64,000 nt of DNA from DATAVB01 sp036267955 (GTDB taxonomy: Bacteria; Actinomycetota; Actinomycetes; Mycobacteriales; QHCD01). The notes under the pieces were generated by a model. It made no database searches. It was given only the letters and a program-made list of their open reading frames with translations, and had not been told where the DNA came from. The stretch's first letter is position 1. Every line of letters starts with the position of its first letter. The position numbers were made by a program, and so were the translations under genes. This document shows positions 1 through 10,484 of this stretch, in pieces. The stretch is taken from NCBI GenBank assembly GCA_036267955.1, contig DATAVB010000164.1, positions 1-64,000 on the forward strand. The letters are read 5' to 3'.

Positions 1-731
1 CCGAGCAGCAACAACAACGCGATCGCCGTGATGGTGCCACCGGACGCGTGGTGGATGCCGGCGAAGACGCCGTCGAACGAGGTGGTGCCGAGCGTCGCGA
101 ACATCAGCATGATCGCCAGCGACAGGCCGACGTCGCCGACCCGGTTCATGATGAACGCCTTCTTCGCCGCGGTGGCGGCCGACGGCTTGTAGGTCCAGAA
201 ACCGATCAGCAGGTACGAGGCGAGACCGACACCCTCCCAGCCGACGTACAGCGACAGGAAGCTGTTGCCCAGCACCAGCAGCAGCATCGCCGCGATGAAG
301 AGGTTGAAGTACGCGAAGAACCGGCGGCGCAGCGGATCGTGCGCCATGTAGCCGAGGGAGTAGATGTGGATCAGCGAGCCGACCCCGGTGATCAGCAGGA
401 CGAAGCAGAGCGAGAGCTGATCCAGCTGCAGACCGGCGTCAACCTGGAATCCCTGGACCGGGATCCAGCTGAACAGGTGCACGTCGTGCCGGCGCGCGCC
501 GGCGGCGTCGCCGCGGATGTTGAAGAACAGCAGCAGGCCGTAGATGAAGCAGACGATCGGCACCGCGACGCCGAGGTAATGGCCCCACTTGTCGCCGCGC
601 TTGCCGACGAAGAACAGCACGATGGCGGAGACCAGCGGCAGGGCGACGAGCAGCCAGGAAGCATGTTGCAGCCCACCACTGGCGGGGTTGGACACCTCAT
701 TGGCCAGCGATGCAGCCACCGATGTGCTCAC
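1..731 (-). CDS. nuoL: NADH-quinone oxidoreductase subunit L, partial (3' end outside window)
   Basis: Membrane-arm antiporter-like subunit of respiratory complex I, thought to take part in proton pumping. Only the first about 243 codons are present; the gene runs off the left edge. The start is GTG at 731, reading VSTSVAASLANEV, and the preceding box GAAAGG is a weak ribosome site. Several hydrophobic helices follow, with the conserved NuoL segments HIYSLGYMAHD, YVGWEGVGLASYLLIGFW and KKAFIMNRVGDVG, the last two holding the conserved Glu and Lys of the proton channel. It lies 32 bases after nuoK, last in the visible operon; nuoM and nuoN are expected beyond the edge. The long plus-strand reading frame over it is a codon-bias shadow. 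Confidence 0.96.
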   Translation of the reverse strand, partial: MSTSVAASLANEVSNPASGGLQHASWLLVALPLVSAIVLFFVGKRGDKWGHYLGVAVPIVCFIYGLLLFFNIRGDAAGARRHDVHLFSWIPVQGFQVDAGLQLDQLSLCFVLLITGVGSLIHIYSLGYMAHDPLRRRFFAYFNLFIAAMLLLVLGNSFLSLYVGWEGVGLASYLLIGFWTYKPSAATAAKKAFIMNRVGDVGLSLAIMLMFATLGTTSFDGVFAGIHHASGGTITAIALLLLL

Positions 732-763
732 GGTTTAACCGATGCCTTTCTATGCCTAATTTG

Positions 764-1063
764 CTAGTACTTCAGCAGGTTGGCGTCGTCGACGGAGGCG
801 GAGCGCCGGGTGCGGAAGATCGACATGATGATCGCCAGCCCGACGACCACCTCGGCTGCGGCGACCACCATCACGAAGAAGGCCATGATCTGGCCGTCCA
901 GCGAGCCGTTGATCCGGGAGAAGGTGACCAGCGCCAGGTTGCCGGCGTTGAGCATCAGCTCGATGCACATGAACACGACGATGGCGTTGCGGCGCACCAG
1001 CACGCCGACCGTTCCGATGGAGAACAGAATCCCCGACAACAGCAGGTACCAGCTCGGGCTCAC
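764..1063 (-). CDS. nuoK: NADH-quinone oxidoreductase subunit K
   Basis: Small antiporter-like membrane subunit of complex I (99 residues, usual length about 100). Three transmembrane helices are visible, with the conserved glutamate in helix 2 (FMCIELMLNAGNLAL) and a second acidic residue in helix 3 (VVAAAEVVVGLAI). Both are part of the proton path in known complex I structures. The start is GTG at 1063, overlapping the nuoJ stop in a GTGA arrangement, so translation is probably coupled. No anomaly. Confidence 0.97.
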   Translation of the reverse strand: MSPSWYLLLSGILFSIGTVGVLVRRNAIVVFMCIELMLNAGNLALVTFSRINGSLDGQIMAFFVMVVAAAEVVVGLAIIMSIFRTRRSASVDDANLLKY

Positions 1064-1863
1064 TGCTCGCTCCTCTCCAACTCACCACGGCTCGGCGCGT
1101 GCTGCTCGAGCTCGGCGACCTCCGCGGTCTTGATCACGCTGGACTCGGCGGTCGTGCCGTCGGGCAGCAGCGCGCGTCGGGAAACGCCGTCGCCGTAGGC
1201 GTAGACGCCCGGACCGGGTTTCGGCCCGACGTACTCGCCACTGCGGAACCGCGCCTTGGAGATCTGCTTCTGGGTACGGCGCTCATTCGGCTCGCGCTCG
1301 ATGTTGCCGAGCACCATCGCCCCGACGGCCGCGGTGATCAGCAGGGCCGAGGTGAGCTCGAAGGCGAAAACGTAGTCGTGGAACAGCAGCTTGGAAATGC
1401 CCGGCAGGTTGCCCGAGGCGTTGGCCGCCTCCAGGCCGGCCGACCGGCGCTTGTCCAGCGCACCGGCCAGGACGCCCACCAGCATCGCGGCCATTCCGGT
1501 GCCGAGCAGGATCGCGGCGAGCCGCTGCCCGCGCAGCGTCTCGATCAGCGAGTCAGAGGTGTCCCGGCCGATCAGCATCAGCACGAAGAGGAACAGGATC
1601 ATGATCGCGCCGGTGTAGACGATGATCTGGACGAAGCCGATGAACGGCCCCTGTTCCATGATGTAGAAGATGCCCAGCGAGAACATCGTGGTGACCAGCC
1701 ACAGGGCGGAGTGCACCGCGTTGCGGGACAGCACCATGCCCAGCGCGCCGATGATCGACAGCGGCCCCAGCAGCCAGAACATGACTGCCTCGCCGTTGCG
1801 CATCTGCTGCCCGGCCGGGATGTGCTGCCCGGCTGCGGCCGCCAGTGCTACTGCGTGAATCAT
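1060..1863 (-). CDS. nuoJ: NADH-quinone oxidoreductase subunit J
   Basis: Membrane subunit J of complex I, 267 residues. The start is ATG at 1863, overlapping the nuoI stop (ATGA). This is preferred over the much longer open frame that continues upstream through nuoI. Five hydrophobic helices are visible, including the conserved GALGMVLSRNAVHSALWL and FVQIIVYTGAIMILFLFVLM regions, where helix 3 of NuoJ forms the known pi-bulge. The C-terminal about 90 residues are hydrophilic and charged (REPNERRTQKQISK onward), a tail longer than in E. coli and common in actinobacterial NuoJ. Coupled to nuoI and nuoK. Confidence 0.96.
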   Translation of the reverse strand: MIHAVALAAAAGQHIPAGQQMRNGEAVMFWLLGPLSIIGALGMVLSRNAVHSALWLVTTMFSLGIFYIMEQGPFIGFVQIIVYTGAIMILFLFVLMLIGRDTSDSLIETLRGQRLAAILLGTGMAAMLVGVLAGALDKRRSAGLEAANASGNLPGISKLLFHDYVFAFELTSALLITAAVGAMVLGNIEREPNERRTQKQISKARFRSGEYVGPKPGPGVYAYGDGVSRRALLPDGTTAESSVIKTAEVAELEQHAPSRGELERSEQ

Positions 1864-2516
1864 GATTTCGCCTTCGGCTCGGGTGTTTCGCCGCTGGCCG
1901 CCGCCTCGTCCTTCGGGCTGGTACGGACGCCCTGCTGCGCGCGGCCGACATCCTCCTGCGCTCCGCCGGGACGTGATCCGCCCTCGCGCTGCGGGTACTC
2001 CGCCCCGGCGCTGGCGCCCGGGTTGGTTGGGCCGCTGGCGTAGTAGTCGGTCTCGTCCTTGCCCAGCCGCATCGGGTGCGGCGGCTGCTCCATCCCGGGC
2101 AGCAGCGGCGCGAGCAGCTGCTCCTTGGTGAAGATCAGGTCCTTGCGCGAGTCCGAGGCCAACTCGTACTCGTTGGTCATGGTCAGCGACCGGGTCGGGC
2201 AGGCCTCGATGCACAGCCCGCAGAAGATGCACCGGGCGTAGTTGATCTGGTAGATCGCCCCGTACCGCTCCCCCGGCGAGAACCGCTGCTCGGCGGTGTT
2301 GTCGCCGCCCTCGACGTAGATGGCGTCGGCCGGGCAGGCCCAGGCGCACAGCTCACAGCCGACGCACTTCTCCAGCCCGTCCGGATGCCGGTTGAGCACG
2401 TGCCGGCCGTGGTATCGCGGCTTGGTCGTCGTACCCGCCTCCGGGTATTGGATCGTCGCCTTCTTCTCGAAGAGGGTCGCGAAGGTGAGGCCGAACCCCT
2501 TGACGGTCTCAAACAC
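1860..2516 (-). CDS. nuoI: NADH-quinone oxidoreductase subunit I (2x[4Fe-4S])
   Basis: Peripheral-arm ferredoxin subunit that carries clusters N6a and N6b and passes electrons to NuoB. Two 8-Fe ferredoxin motifs are intact: CVGCELCAWACP near residue 51 and CIFCGLCIEACP near residue 96. The start chosen is GTG at 2516 (reading VFETVKGFGLTF), with a GAGGAG site 7 bases before it and an 8-base overlap with the nuoH stop; the ATG at 2597 would add an Arg-rich, non-conserved leader lying inside nuoH. The C-terminal about 75 residues are Gly/Glu/Pro-rich and look disordered, a known actinobacterial feature. Confidence 0.96.
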   Translation of the reverse strand: MFETVKGFGLTFATLFEKKATIQYPEAGTTTKPRYHGRHVLNRHPDGLEKCVGCELCAWACPADAIYVEGGDNTAEQRFSPGERYGAIYQINYARCIFCGLCIEACPTRSLTMTNEYELASDSRKDLIFTKEQLLAPLLPGMEQPPHPMRLGKDETDYYASGPTNPGASAGAEYPQREGGSRPGGAQEDVGRAQQGVRTSPKDEAAASGETPEPKAKS

Positions 2517-3894
2517 CGGGTGTCTCCTCGCCGTCGTCGTTCGCGATGGTCGCCGCTGTCGCGCCAGTCGCGCCGCCTGTCGTTGCGCCGGCGACACCGG
2601 CGGTCACCGCGATCCGCGGCGACGGCGGCACGACCAGGTCCATCGGCGGGGTCGGGAACGGGGTCGGCAGCGCCGCCTCCGCCTCGGCCTCGGCGGTGGC
2701 CTCGGCCTCGATCCGCTCGATCCGGTCGTCGTACAGCTTGAAGACGATCAGCAGCAGGATCACGACCGGGATGCCGACCCAGGCGACCGACTTCCACGGC
2801 GCCAGACCGGAGCCGCGCAGCGCCTGCAGCGCGGCCACCAACAGCAGCCACACCAGGCTGAACGGCACCAGGATCTTCCACCCCAGCTGCATCAGCTGGT
2901 CGTACCGCAGCCGGGGCAGCGTGGCCCGCAGCCAGATGAAGGCCGACAGCAGGAGGAACAGCTTGGCGAAGAACCAGATCAGCGGGACCCAGCCGGAGTT
3001 GGCGCCGCCCCACAGCGAGATCGGCCACGGTGCGCGCCAGCCGCCGAGGAACAGCGTCGTGCACATCGCCGAGACGCCGACCATGTTGATGTATTCGCCG
3101 ATGTAGAACATCGCGAACTTCATCGACGTGTACTCGGTGTGGAATCCACCGACCAGCTCGCCCTCGCCCTCGGGGAGGTCGAACGGGATTCGGTTGGTCT
3201 CGGCCACACCGGAGACGAGGAAGACCAGGAAGCTCGGCAGCAGCGCGATGCAGTACCAGACGTGGTGCTCCTGCGAGGCCACGATGCCGCTGGGCGAGAG
3301 GGTGCCGGCCAGCAGGAAGACCGCCGCCAGGGACAGGCCCATCGAGATCTCGTACGAGATCATCTGCGCCGCGGACCGCAAGCCGCCCAGCAACGGGTAC
3401 GTCGAGCCGGACGCCCAACCGGCGAGCACGATGCCGTACACGCCGAGCGAGGACGAGGCCAGCACCAGCAGGGTGCCGACGCCGAAGTCGGTGAGCTGCA
3501 GTGGCGAGTGGTGCCCGAACATCGACACGACCGGGCCGAACGGGACGACGGTGAACGTCATGAACGCCGGCACCATCGCCACCACCGGGGCGATGAAGTA
3601 CACCGGCTTGTCGACGATCGTCGGGATGATCTCTTCCTTCAGCGCCAGCTTGATGCCATCCAGCAGCGTCTGCAGCAGGCCCATCGGACCGATCCGGTTG
3701 GGACCGATCCGGTACTGCATGAACGAGATGAGCCGCCGCTCCCACCAGATCAGGAAGATCGTCAGCACCATCAGCAGCGCGAACACCACGACGACCTTGA
3801 TCAGGATCAGCCAGATGGTCTCGGAGCCGAACGGGAAGTTCGCCGCGTCACCCGCGGCGGAGGCTGCATAACGAGCGCCGGCGGCGGTCGGCAT
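2509..3894 (-). CDS. nuoH: NADH-quinone oxidoreductase subunit H
   Basis: Membrane subunit that joins the peripheral arm and forms the quinone chamber of complex I. 461 residues with about eight helices. The conserved cytoplasmic loop AETNRIPFDLPEGEGELVGG and the following HTEYTSMKFAMF are intact and mark the quinone tunnel. The start is ATG at 3894 (MPTAAGARYAAS), which shares one base with the nuoG stop; an upstream ATG at 3993 lies inside nuoG and is rejected. The last about 90 residues are rich in Glu/Ala and then Gly/Thr/Ala and extend past the conserved core, typical of actinobacterial NuoH. Confidence 0.96.
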   Translation of the reverse strand: MPTAAGARYAASAAGDAANFPFGSETIWLILIKVVVVFALLMVLTIFLIWWERRLISFMQYRIGPNRIGPMGLLQTLLDGIKLALKEEIIPTIVDKPVYFIAPVVAMVPAFMTFTVVPFGPVVSMFGHHSPLQLTDFGVGTLLVLASSSLGVYGIVLAGWASGSTYPLLGGLRSAAQMISYEISMGLSLAAVFLLAGTLSPSGIVASQEHHVWYCIALLPSFLVFLVSGVAETNRIPFDLPEGEGELVGGFHTEYTSMKFAMFYIGEYINMVGVSAMCTTLFLGGWRAPWPISLWGGANSGWVPLIWFFAKLFLLLSAFIWLRATLPRLRYDQLMQLGWKILVPFSLVWLLLVAALQALRGSGLAPWKSVAWVGIPVVILLLIVFKLYDDRIERIEAEATAEAEAEAALPTPFPTPPMDLVVPPSPRIAVTAGVAGATTGGATGATAATIANDDGEETPGV

Positions 3895-6347
3895 CACAAC
3901 GTCCCTCCGATTGCGCGGACAGTCACAACAGCCCCGGCGTCGACTCCCAGCGTCCGGCGCACGGCCGAGCCGGCTGAGTTGGTGGGCAGCCACACGACCC
4001 GGTCTGGCAGTTCCCCGATGATCAGCGGCAGCGTGATACTGCCACGCTCGGTCGAGACGCTGACATCGCGCCCCTGCACTGCGCCGATCTCGGCCGCCGT
4101 CCCGGCGGAGATGACCGCGTGCGCCCGGCGGGCGGTGCCGGCCAGGTGCTGCTCGCCGTCCTGCAGGCTGCCGTTGTCGAGCAGGTGGTGCCAGGTGGCG
4201 AGGACCGCCTGTCCCGGCTCTGGGGTCGGGATCTCGGCGGGCGGGTAGGCGAATGCAGCGAAAGTGCCGGCCGATTTCGGCGCGGCCGGCATCCCAGCCA
4301 GACGGGCCAGCTCGGCCCGGACCGCCGCCGGCGTGCTCACGCCGAGGACGACGTCGAGCTCGGCCGCGATGGTGTCGAGCACTCGGGCGTCGGACTGCAA
4401 CCCGGCCGCACCGATCGCCTCGCCGAAGGGCCGGAGCCGGCCCTCCCAGTTGAGGTAGCTGCCTTCCTTGTTCAGGGTCGGCGCCACCGGGAAGACCACG
4501 TCGGCGTGCTCGGTGACCGAGGAATGCCGCAGCTCGAGACTGACGACGAATCCGGCCGCGGCGAGGGCCTCGGTGGCCAGCACCGGATCGGGCAGATCGT
4601 CGAGGTCGACGCCGCCGATCAGCAGCGCGGCCAGCTCACCGTCGCGGGCGGCGGTGAGAATTCCGTTGGTGTCCCGGCCAGGCGCGGCGGAAAGCGTTGC
4701 CCCCCAGGCAGTTTCGAGCTGGGTACGGCTGGCGGCGTCGGACACGAGCCCGCCGCCGGGCAGCAGGGTCGGCAGCGCGCCGGCCTCGACCGCGCCGCGG
4801 TCACCGGCCCGCCGCGGGACCCAGGCGACCCGGGCACCGGTCGCGGTGGCGAGCCGGGCGAGTTGGGTCAGTCCACCCGGGACACTGGCGAGCCGCTCGC
4901 CGACCAGGATGACCGAGCCCTCGGCGCGCAGCGCCTTGGCGGCCACCTCGACCTCGGCGGCACTGTCGGCCAGCGCCGCCAGCACCTCGGGCTCGACGCC
5001 GGGGGCGCTCTGCAGCAGCGTGCCGCCGGCCTTGGTCAGCCCGGCGGTGGCGAACGGCGCGATGCCGAAGATGGCCGAGCCGTGCTTACGGAAAGCCTTG
5101 CGCAGCCGCAGGAAGAGGACGGGCGCCTCCTCCTCCGGCTCCAGCCCGACCAGCAGGGTGGCCGGTGCATGCTCGACGTCAGCGAACGTGACGCCACCGG
5201 ATTCCGGGGTCGACCCGGCGACGAAGGCGGCCAGGAAGTCCAGCTCCTCCGCCGAATGCGGCCGGACCCGGGCGTCGATGTCGTTGGTGCCGAGCGCGAC
5301 CCGGGCGAACTTCCCGTACGCGTAGGCGTCCTCGTACGTGAGGCGACCGCCGGGCAGGACGCCGACGCCGCCGGCGTCACGGGCCTCCCGCAGTCCCTCG
5401 GCCGCCCGCTCCAGGGCATCGGTCCAGGACGCCGGCTCGAGGGTGCCGTTCTCGCCGCGGACCAGCGGAGTGGTGATGCGGTCGGTCTGGGTGACGTAGC
5501 TGAACGCCCACCGGCCCTTGTCGCAGTTCCACTCCTCGTTGACCTCGGGCTCGTCGCCGGCCAGCCGGCGCAGCACCTTGCCGCGGCGCCAGTCGGTGCG
5601 CTGCGAACAACCCACCGAGCAGTGCTCGCAGACGCTGGGGGTGGAGACCAGGTCGAACGGCCGGGACCGGAACCGGTACGAGGCGCCGGTGAGCGCCCCG
5701 ACCGGGCAGATCTGGACGACGTTGCCGGAGAAGTAGGACTCGTACGGCTCGTCCTCGTAGATCGCGACCTGCTCCAGCGCGCCCCGCTCGAACAGCTCGA
5801 TGAACGGGTCGCCGGAGACCTGGGCGGAGAACCGGGTGCAGCGGGCGCAGAGCACGCAGCGCTCGCGGTCCAGCAGCACCTGTGAGGAGATGCCGATCGG
5901 CTTCGGGTAGGTCCGCTTGGTGTCGCGGAACCTCGATTCGGCCGCGCCGTTGCTCATCGCCTGGTTCTGCAGCGGGCATTCGCCGCCCTTGTCACAGATC
6001 GGGCAGTCGAGCGGGTGGTTGATCAGCAGCAGCTCCATGATGCCGCGCTGCGCCTTCTCCGCGGTGCCCGAGGAGAGCTGGGTCTTGACGACCATCCCGG
6101 GCATCACCGTGGTGGTGCAGGACGCGGCCGGTTTCGGCATGCCGCGGCCGTTGCCCATGTCGGTGACCTCGACCAGGCACTGCCGGCAGGCGCCGACCGG
6201 GTCGAGCAGCGGGTGGTCGCAGAACCGGGGGATCTGCAGCCCCAGCTGCTCGGCGGCCCGGATGATCAGGGTGCCCTTGGGCACCGAGATCTCGAACCCG
6301 TCGATCGTCAACGTGATGAGATCGGTCTTCTCTGGAGCAATACTCAC
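3894..6347 (-). CDS. nuoG: NADH-quinone oxidoreductase subunit G
   Basis: Large iron-sulfur subunit (817 residues) of the peripheral arm. Domains in order: N-terminal 2Fe-2S ferredoxin (CDHPLLDPVGACRQC, then a further Cys in ASCTT); the His-Cys cluster region (CPICDKGGECPLQNQ); a 2x[4Fe-4S] stretch with CVLCARCTRF; CEHCSVGCSQ, which binds the extra N7-type cluster; then a molybdopterin-oxidoreductase-like domain without cofactor motifs. The start is GTG at 6347, directly abutting the TAA stop of nuoF. Length and motif order match other actinobacterial NuoG. Confidence 0.97.
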   Translation of the reverse strand: MSIAPEKTDLITLTIDGFEISVPKGTLIIRAAEQLGLQIPRFCDHPLLDPVGACRQCLVEVTDMGNGRGMPKPAASCTTTVMPGMVVKTQLSSGTAEKAQRGIMELLLINHPLDCPICDKGGECPLQNQAMSNGAAESRFRDTKRTYPKPIGISSQVLLDRERCVLCARCTRFSAQVSGDPFIELFERGALEQVAIYEDEPYESYFSGNVVQICPVGALTGASYRFRSRPFDLVSTPSVCEHCSVGCSQRTDWRRGKVLRRLAGDEPEVNEEWNCDKGRWAFSYVTQTDRITTPLVRGENGTLEPASWTDALERAAEGLREARDAGGVGVLPGGRLTYEDAYAYGKFARVALGTNDIDARVRPHSAEELDFLAAFVAGSTPESGGVTFADVEHAPATLLVGLEPEEEAPVLFLRLRKAFRKHGSAIFGIAPFATAGLTKAGGTLLQSAPGVEPEVLAALADSAAEVEVAAKALRAEGSVILVGERLASVPGGLTQLARLATATGARVAWVPRRAGDRGAVEAGALPTLLPGGGLVSDAASRTQLETAWGATLSAAPGRDTNGILTAARDGELAALLIGGVDLDDLPDPVLATEALAAAGFVVSLELRHSSVTEHADVVFPVAPTLNKEGSYLNWEGRLRPFGEAIGAAGLQSDARVLDTIAAELDVVLGVSTPAAVRAELARLAGMPAAPKSAGTFAAFAYPPAEIPTPEPGQAVLATWHHLLDNGSLQDGEQHLAGTARRAHAVISAGTAAEIGAVQGRDVSVSTERGSITLPLIIGELPDRVVWLPTNSAGSAVRRTLGVDAGAVVTVRAIGGTL

Positions 6348-7637
<1,290 letters not shown>

Positions 7638-7638
7638 C

Positions 7639-8340
7639 TCAGGCGTCTTTCTTCTCTTGTGCGGGAATCGGCGTCGCCGGGTCGTACGACGGGGCGGTCT
7701 CGCCCTTGTCGGCCGCCATCCGGACCCCGATCAGGGTCGGTCCACCGGCCGACGGCCCGGCCACTCCGGCCTTGGTCTGCTCGTCGTCGGGATCGAAGAA
7801 ACCGGCCAGCTGGCGCTCGATCTGCTTGAACGTGCAGAGCGGGGCGCCGCGGGTCGGGGCCGGGTTCCGGCCACCACGCAGCTCGCGCAGCAGCTGGTGG
7901 GCCGACTCCGGGGTCTGCTGGTCGTAGAACTCGTAGTTGACCGTCACCACCGGCGCGTAGTCGCAGGCCGCCAGGCATTCGGCGTGCTCCAGGGTGACCT
8001 TGCCGTCGTCGGTGGTCTCGTCGTGCCCGACGCCCAGGTGCTCCTTCAGCGTCGCGAAGATCTCGTCGCCGCCGAGCATCGCGCAGAGCGTGTTGGTGCA
8101 GACGCTGACCAGGTAATCGCCGGTGGGATGCCGCTTGTACATCGTGTAGAACGTCGCGACCGCACCCACCTCGGCCTTGGTCAGGCCCAGCTCCTCCGCG
8201 CACAGCGCGACGCCCTCGGGGGTGACGTACCCGTCCTCGGACTGCACCAGGTGCAGCATCGGCAGCAGCGCCGAGCGTTTCTGCGGATAGCGCGCAATGA
8301 TCTCCCGGGCCTCGATCCGGGTCTGCTCGCTCAGCGCCAT
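7639..8340 (-). CDS. nuoE: NADH-quinone oxidoreductase subunit E (2Fe-2S)
   Basis: 24-kDa-type subunit that holds cluster N1a next to NuoF. Thioredoxin-like 2Fe-2S ligands are seen as CTNTLC and, later, CLAAC. The start is ATG at 8340 (MALSEQTRIEAREII), chosen because GGGAG lies 5 bases before it; an ATG at 8409 would overlap nuoD and add a non-conserved leader. At 233 residues it is longer than the E. coli protein (about 166). The extra C-terminal part is Gly/Ala/Thr-rich and ends in a charged tail, common in actinobacteria. Confidence 0.95.
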   Translation of the reverse strand: MALSEQTRIEAREIIARYPQKRSALLPMLHLVQSEDGYVTPEGVALCAEELGLTKAEVGAVATFYTMYKRHPTGDYLVSVCTNTLCAMLGGDEIFATLKEHLGVGHDETTDDGKVTLEHAECLAACDYAPVVTVNYEFYDQQTPESAHQLLRELRGGRNPAPTRGAPLCTFKQIERQLAGFFDPDDEQTKAGVAGPSAGGPTLIGVRMAADKGETAPSYDPATPIPAQEKKDA

Positions 8341-8392
8341 GCCTGCTCCCTCTGCCCGACCCGACCGGGCCGCGCGGACGTCTGGACCGTTC

Positions 8393-9721
8393 TCATCTGT
8401 CGCATCCACCCATCACCGGGTCCAGGGAGGCGATCGAGACGATCGCGTCGCCCATCATTCCGCCCTCGACCAGCGTGCCGATCGACTGCAGGCCGATGAA
8501 GGAGGGCTCCCGGACGTGCACCCGGTAGGGCCGGGTCCCGCCGTCGGAGACCAGATGGCAGCCGATCTCGCCGCGCGGCGACTCGATCGAGGAGTACACC
8601 TGCCCCGGCGGCACCCGGAAACCTTCGGTGACCAGCTTGAAGTGGTGGATCAGGGCCTCCATCGACTGGCCCATGATGTGCCGGACGTGATCGAGCGAGT
8701 TGCCCAGCCCGTCCGCGCCGAGGGCCAGCTGCGCCGGCCAGGCGATCTTCTTGTCCTCGACCATCACCGGCCCGGGCTCCAGCCGGTCCAGCGCCTGCTC
8801 GACGATCTTGCAGGACTCGCGCATCTCGTCCATCCGGACCAGATACCGGGCCCAGCTGTCGGCGTCGGTGTGGGTCGCGACCTCGAAGTCGTAGTTCTCG
8901 TACCCGCAGTACGGCATCGTCTTGCGCAGGTCCCACGGCAGCCCGGCCGCCCGCAGCATCGGCCCGGACAGGCCCATCGCGAGAGCGCCCGGAACGTCGA
9001 TGTAGCCGACCTTCTTCAGCCGCTTGTAGAACACCGGCTGGCCGGTCAGCAGGCCGTGGTACCAGTCGACCCGCTTACGCAGGTATGGAATGAGCTCGCG
9101 GATCTGCTCGGCGCCGCCCGGGGGCAGGTCGTTGGCCACGCCGCCGGGGCGGATGTAGCCGGTGTTCATCCGCAGCCCGGAGGCCAGCTCGAAGATGTCC
9201 AGGATCCGCTCGCGGTCCATGAACCCGTCGGTCATCGGGGTCGTGGCGCCGAGCTCGTTTCCGCCGGTCGCCAGCCACACCAGGTGTGAGGCGATCCGGT
9301 TGAGCTCCATCATGATCACCCGCAGCGTGGTGGCGCGGTCGGGGACCTCGACGCCCAGCAGCTTCTCCACGGCGAGGCAGTAGTTCGTCTCGTTGAACAT
9401 CGGGGCCAGGTAGTCCGCCCGGGTCAGGAAGGTGACCGCCTGCGTCCAGGTGCGGAATTCGCAGTTTTTCTCGATCCCGGTGTGCAGGTAGCCGACCACG
9501 CCGCGCGCGTCGGTGACCGTCTCGCCCTCGATCTCGATGACCACCCGCAGCACGCCGTGCGTCGAGGGGTGCTGCGGTCCCATGTTGACGACGAGGCGCT
9601 CCTCGTCGAGCGGGTCGCCGCTGCCGAAGGCCTCGTCCCAGTCGCCGCCGGTGACCGTGTAGATCCGGCCCTCGGTGGTTTCCCGTTCCCCCGCGTAAGG
9701 GTCGGTGCCCGTCGTGCTCAT
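8393..9721 (-). CDS. nuoD: NADH-quinone oxidoreductase subunit D (49 kDa)
   Basis: Subunit that forms the quinone head-group site with NuoB. 442 residues. Diagnostic stretches: NMGPQHPSTHGVLR (quinone loop with the conserved His), YLHTGIEKNCE, and TGGNELGATTPMTDGFMDRE; the C-terminus ends in the family-conserved SLDPVMGGCDR. The enzyme is related to the large subunit of NiFe hydrogenases but lacks their metal cysteines, as expected. 52 bases separate it from nuoE and 34 from nuoC. Confidence 0.97.
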   Translation of the reverse strand: MSTTGTDPYAGERETTEGRIYTVTGGDWDEAFGSGDPLDEERLVVNMGPQHPSTHGVLRVVIEIEGETVTDARGVVGYLHTGIEKNCEFRTWTQAVTFLTRADYLAPMFNETNYCLAVEKLLGVEVPDRATTLRVIMMELNRIASHLVWLATGGNELGATTPMTDGFMDRERILDIFELASGLRMNTGYIRPGGVANDLPPGGAEQIRELIPYLRKRVDWYHGLLTGQPVFYKRLKKVGYIDVPGALAMGLSGPMLRAAGLPWDLRKTMPYCGYENYDFEVATHTDADSWARYLVRMDEMRESCKIVEQALDRLEPGPVMVEDKKIAWPAQLALGADGLGNSLDHVRHIMGQSMEALIHHFKLVTEGFRVPPGQVYSSIESPRGEIGCHLVSDGGTRPYRVHVREPSFIGLQSIGTLVEGGMMGDAIVSIASLDPVMGGCDR

Positions 9722-9755
9722 CGGCTGCCTCCACGGCGAAGAGTGTGTCGGCAGG

Positions 9756-10484
9756 TCACTTGTAGGCCCTCCGCTCGTCCGGTGGTGCGATGTCGGCGCC
9801 CTTGTACTCGACGTGGATGCCGCCGAGCGGGTAGTCCTTGCGCTGCGGGTGGCCCTCCCAGTCGTCGGGCATGAGCACCCGGGTCAGGGCGGGGTGACCG
9901 TCGAAGACCACGCCGAACATGTCGTACGTTTCGCGCTCCTGCCAGTCCGCCGTCGGGTAGACGGCGGTGACGCTGGGAACGTGCGGATCCTCGACGGTGG
10001 TCGCCACCTCGAGCCGGATCCGACGCCGGTAGGTCATCGACAGCAGGTGATAGCAGACGTGCAGCCGCTCGGCCTGGTCGAGATAGTCCACACCGGACAC
10101 ACTCGCGCAGAACTCGAACCGCAGCGCCGGGTCGTCCCGGACGATCTGCGCCACCTCGGCGATCCGGTCCTTCTTGATGTGGAAGGTGATCTCGCCGCGG
10201 TCGACCACGACCCGCAGGATCGAGTCGTCGAACCGCGGGTACGCCTCCTGCAGCGCGTCGTACACCTCGTCGAAATAGCCGCCGTACGGTCGTTCGGTCG
10301 AGCCGGGCGTGACCTGCCGGCGGACCAGGCCGCCGTACCCGGAGGTGTCGCCGGAGCCGGCGACACCGAACATCCCCTTGCGCGGCGTACCCGGGACCAC
10401 GTGACCCGCAGACTCGCCGAACTCCTGGATCTCCCCGGTTGGCTGTTCTGGCTTGTCCTCGGAGCCCTTTTTCGGGTCGGTCAT
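9756..10484 (-). CDS. nuoC: NADH-quinone oxidoreductase subunit C (30 kDa)
   Basis: Peripheral-arm subunit C (242 residues). The family signature is visible as ERETYDMFGVVFDGHPALTR followed by DWEGHPQRKDYPLGG. The N-terminal about 60 residues are hydrophilic and Gly-rich. The start is ATG at 10484 and overlaps the nuoB stop by 4 bases. NuoC and NuoD are separate genes here, unlike the fused E. coli form. Confidence 0.96.
   Translation of the reverse strand: MTDPKKGSEDKPEQPTGEIQEFGESAGHVVPGTPRKGMFGVAGSGDTSGYGGLVRRQVTPGSTERPYGGYFDEVYDALQEAYPRFDDSILRVVVDRGEITFHIKKDRIAEVAQIVRDDPALRFEFCASVSGVDYLDQAERLHVCYHLLSMTYRRRIRLEVATTVEDPHVPSVTAVYPTADWQERETYDMFGVVFDGHPALTRVLMPDDWEGHPQRKDYPLGGIHVEYKGADIAPPDERRAYK

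Noticed and set aside
48..767. Long plus-strand frame (239 codons) over nuoL
   Set aside because: The opposite strand encodes an unmistakable NuoL; the plus frame is a low-complexity Gln/Asp/Arg shadow typical of high-GC coding DNA.
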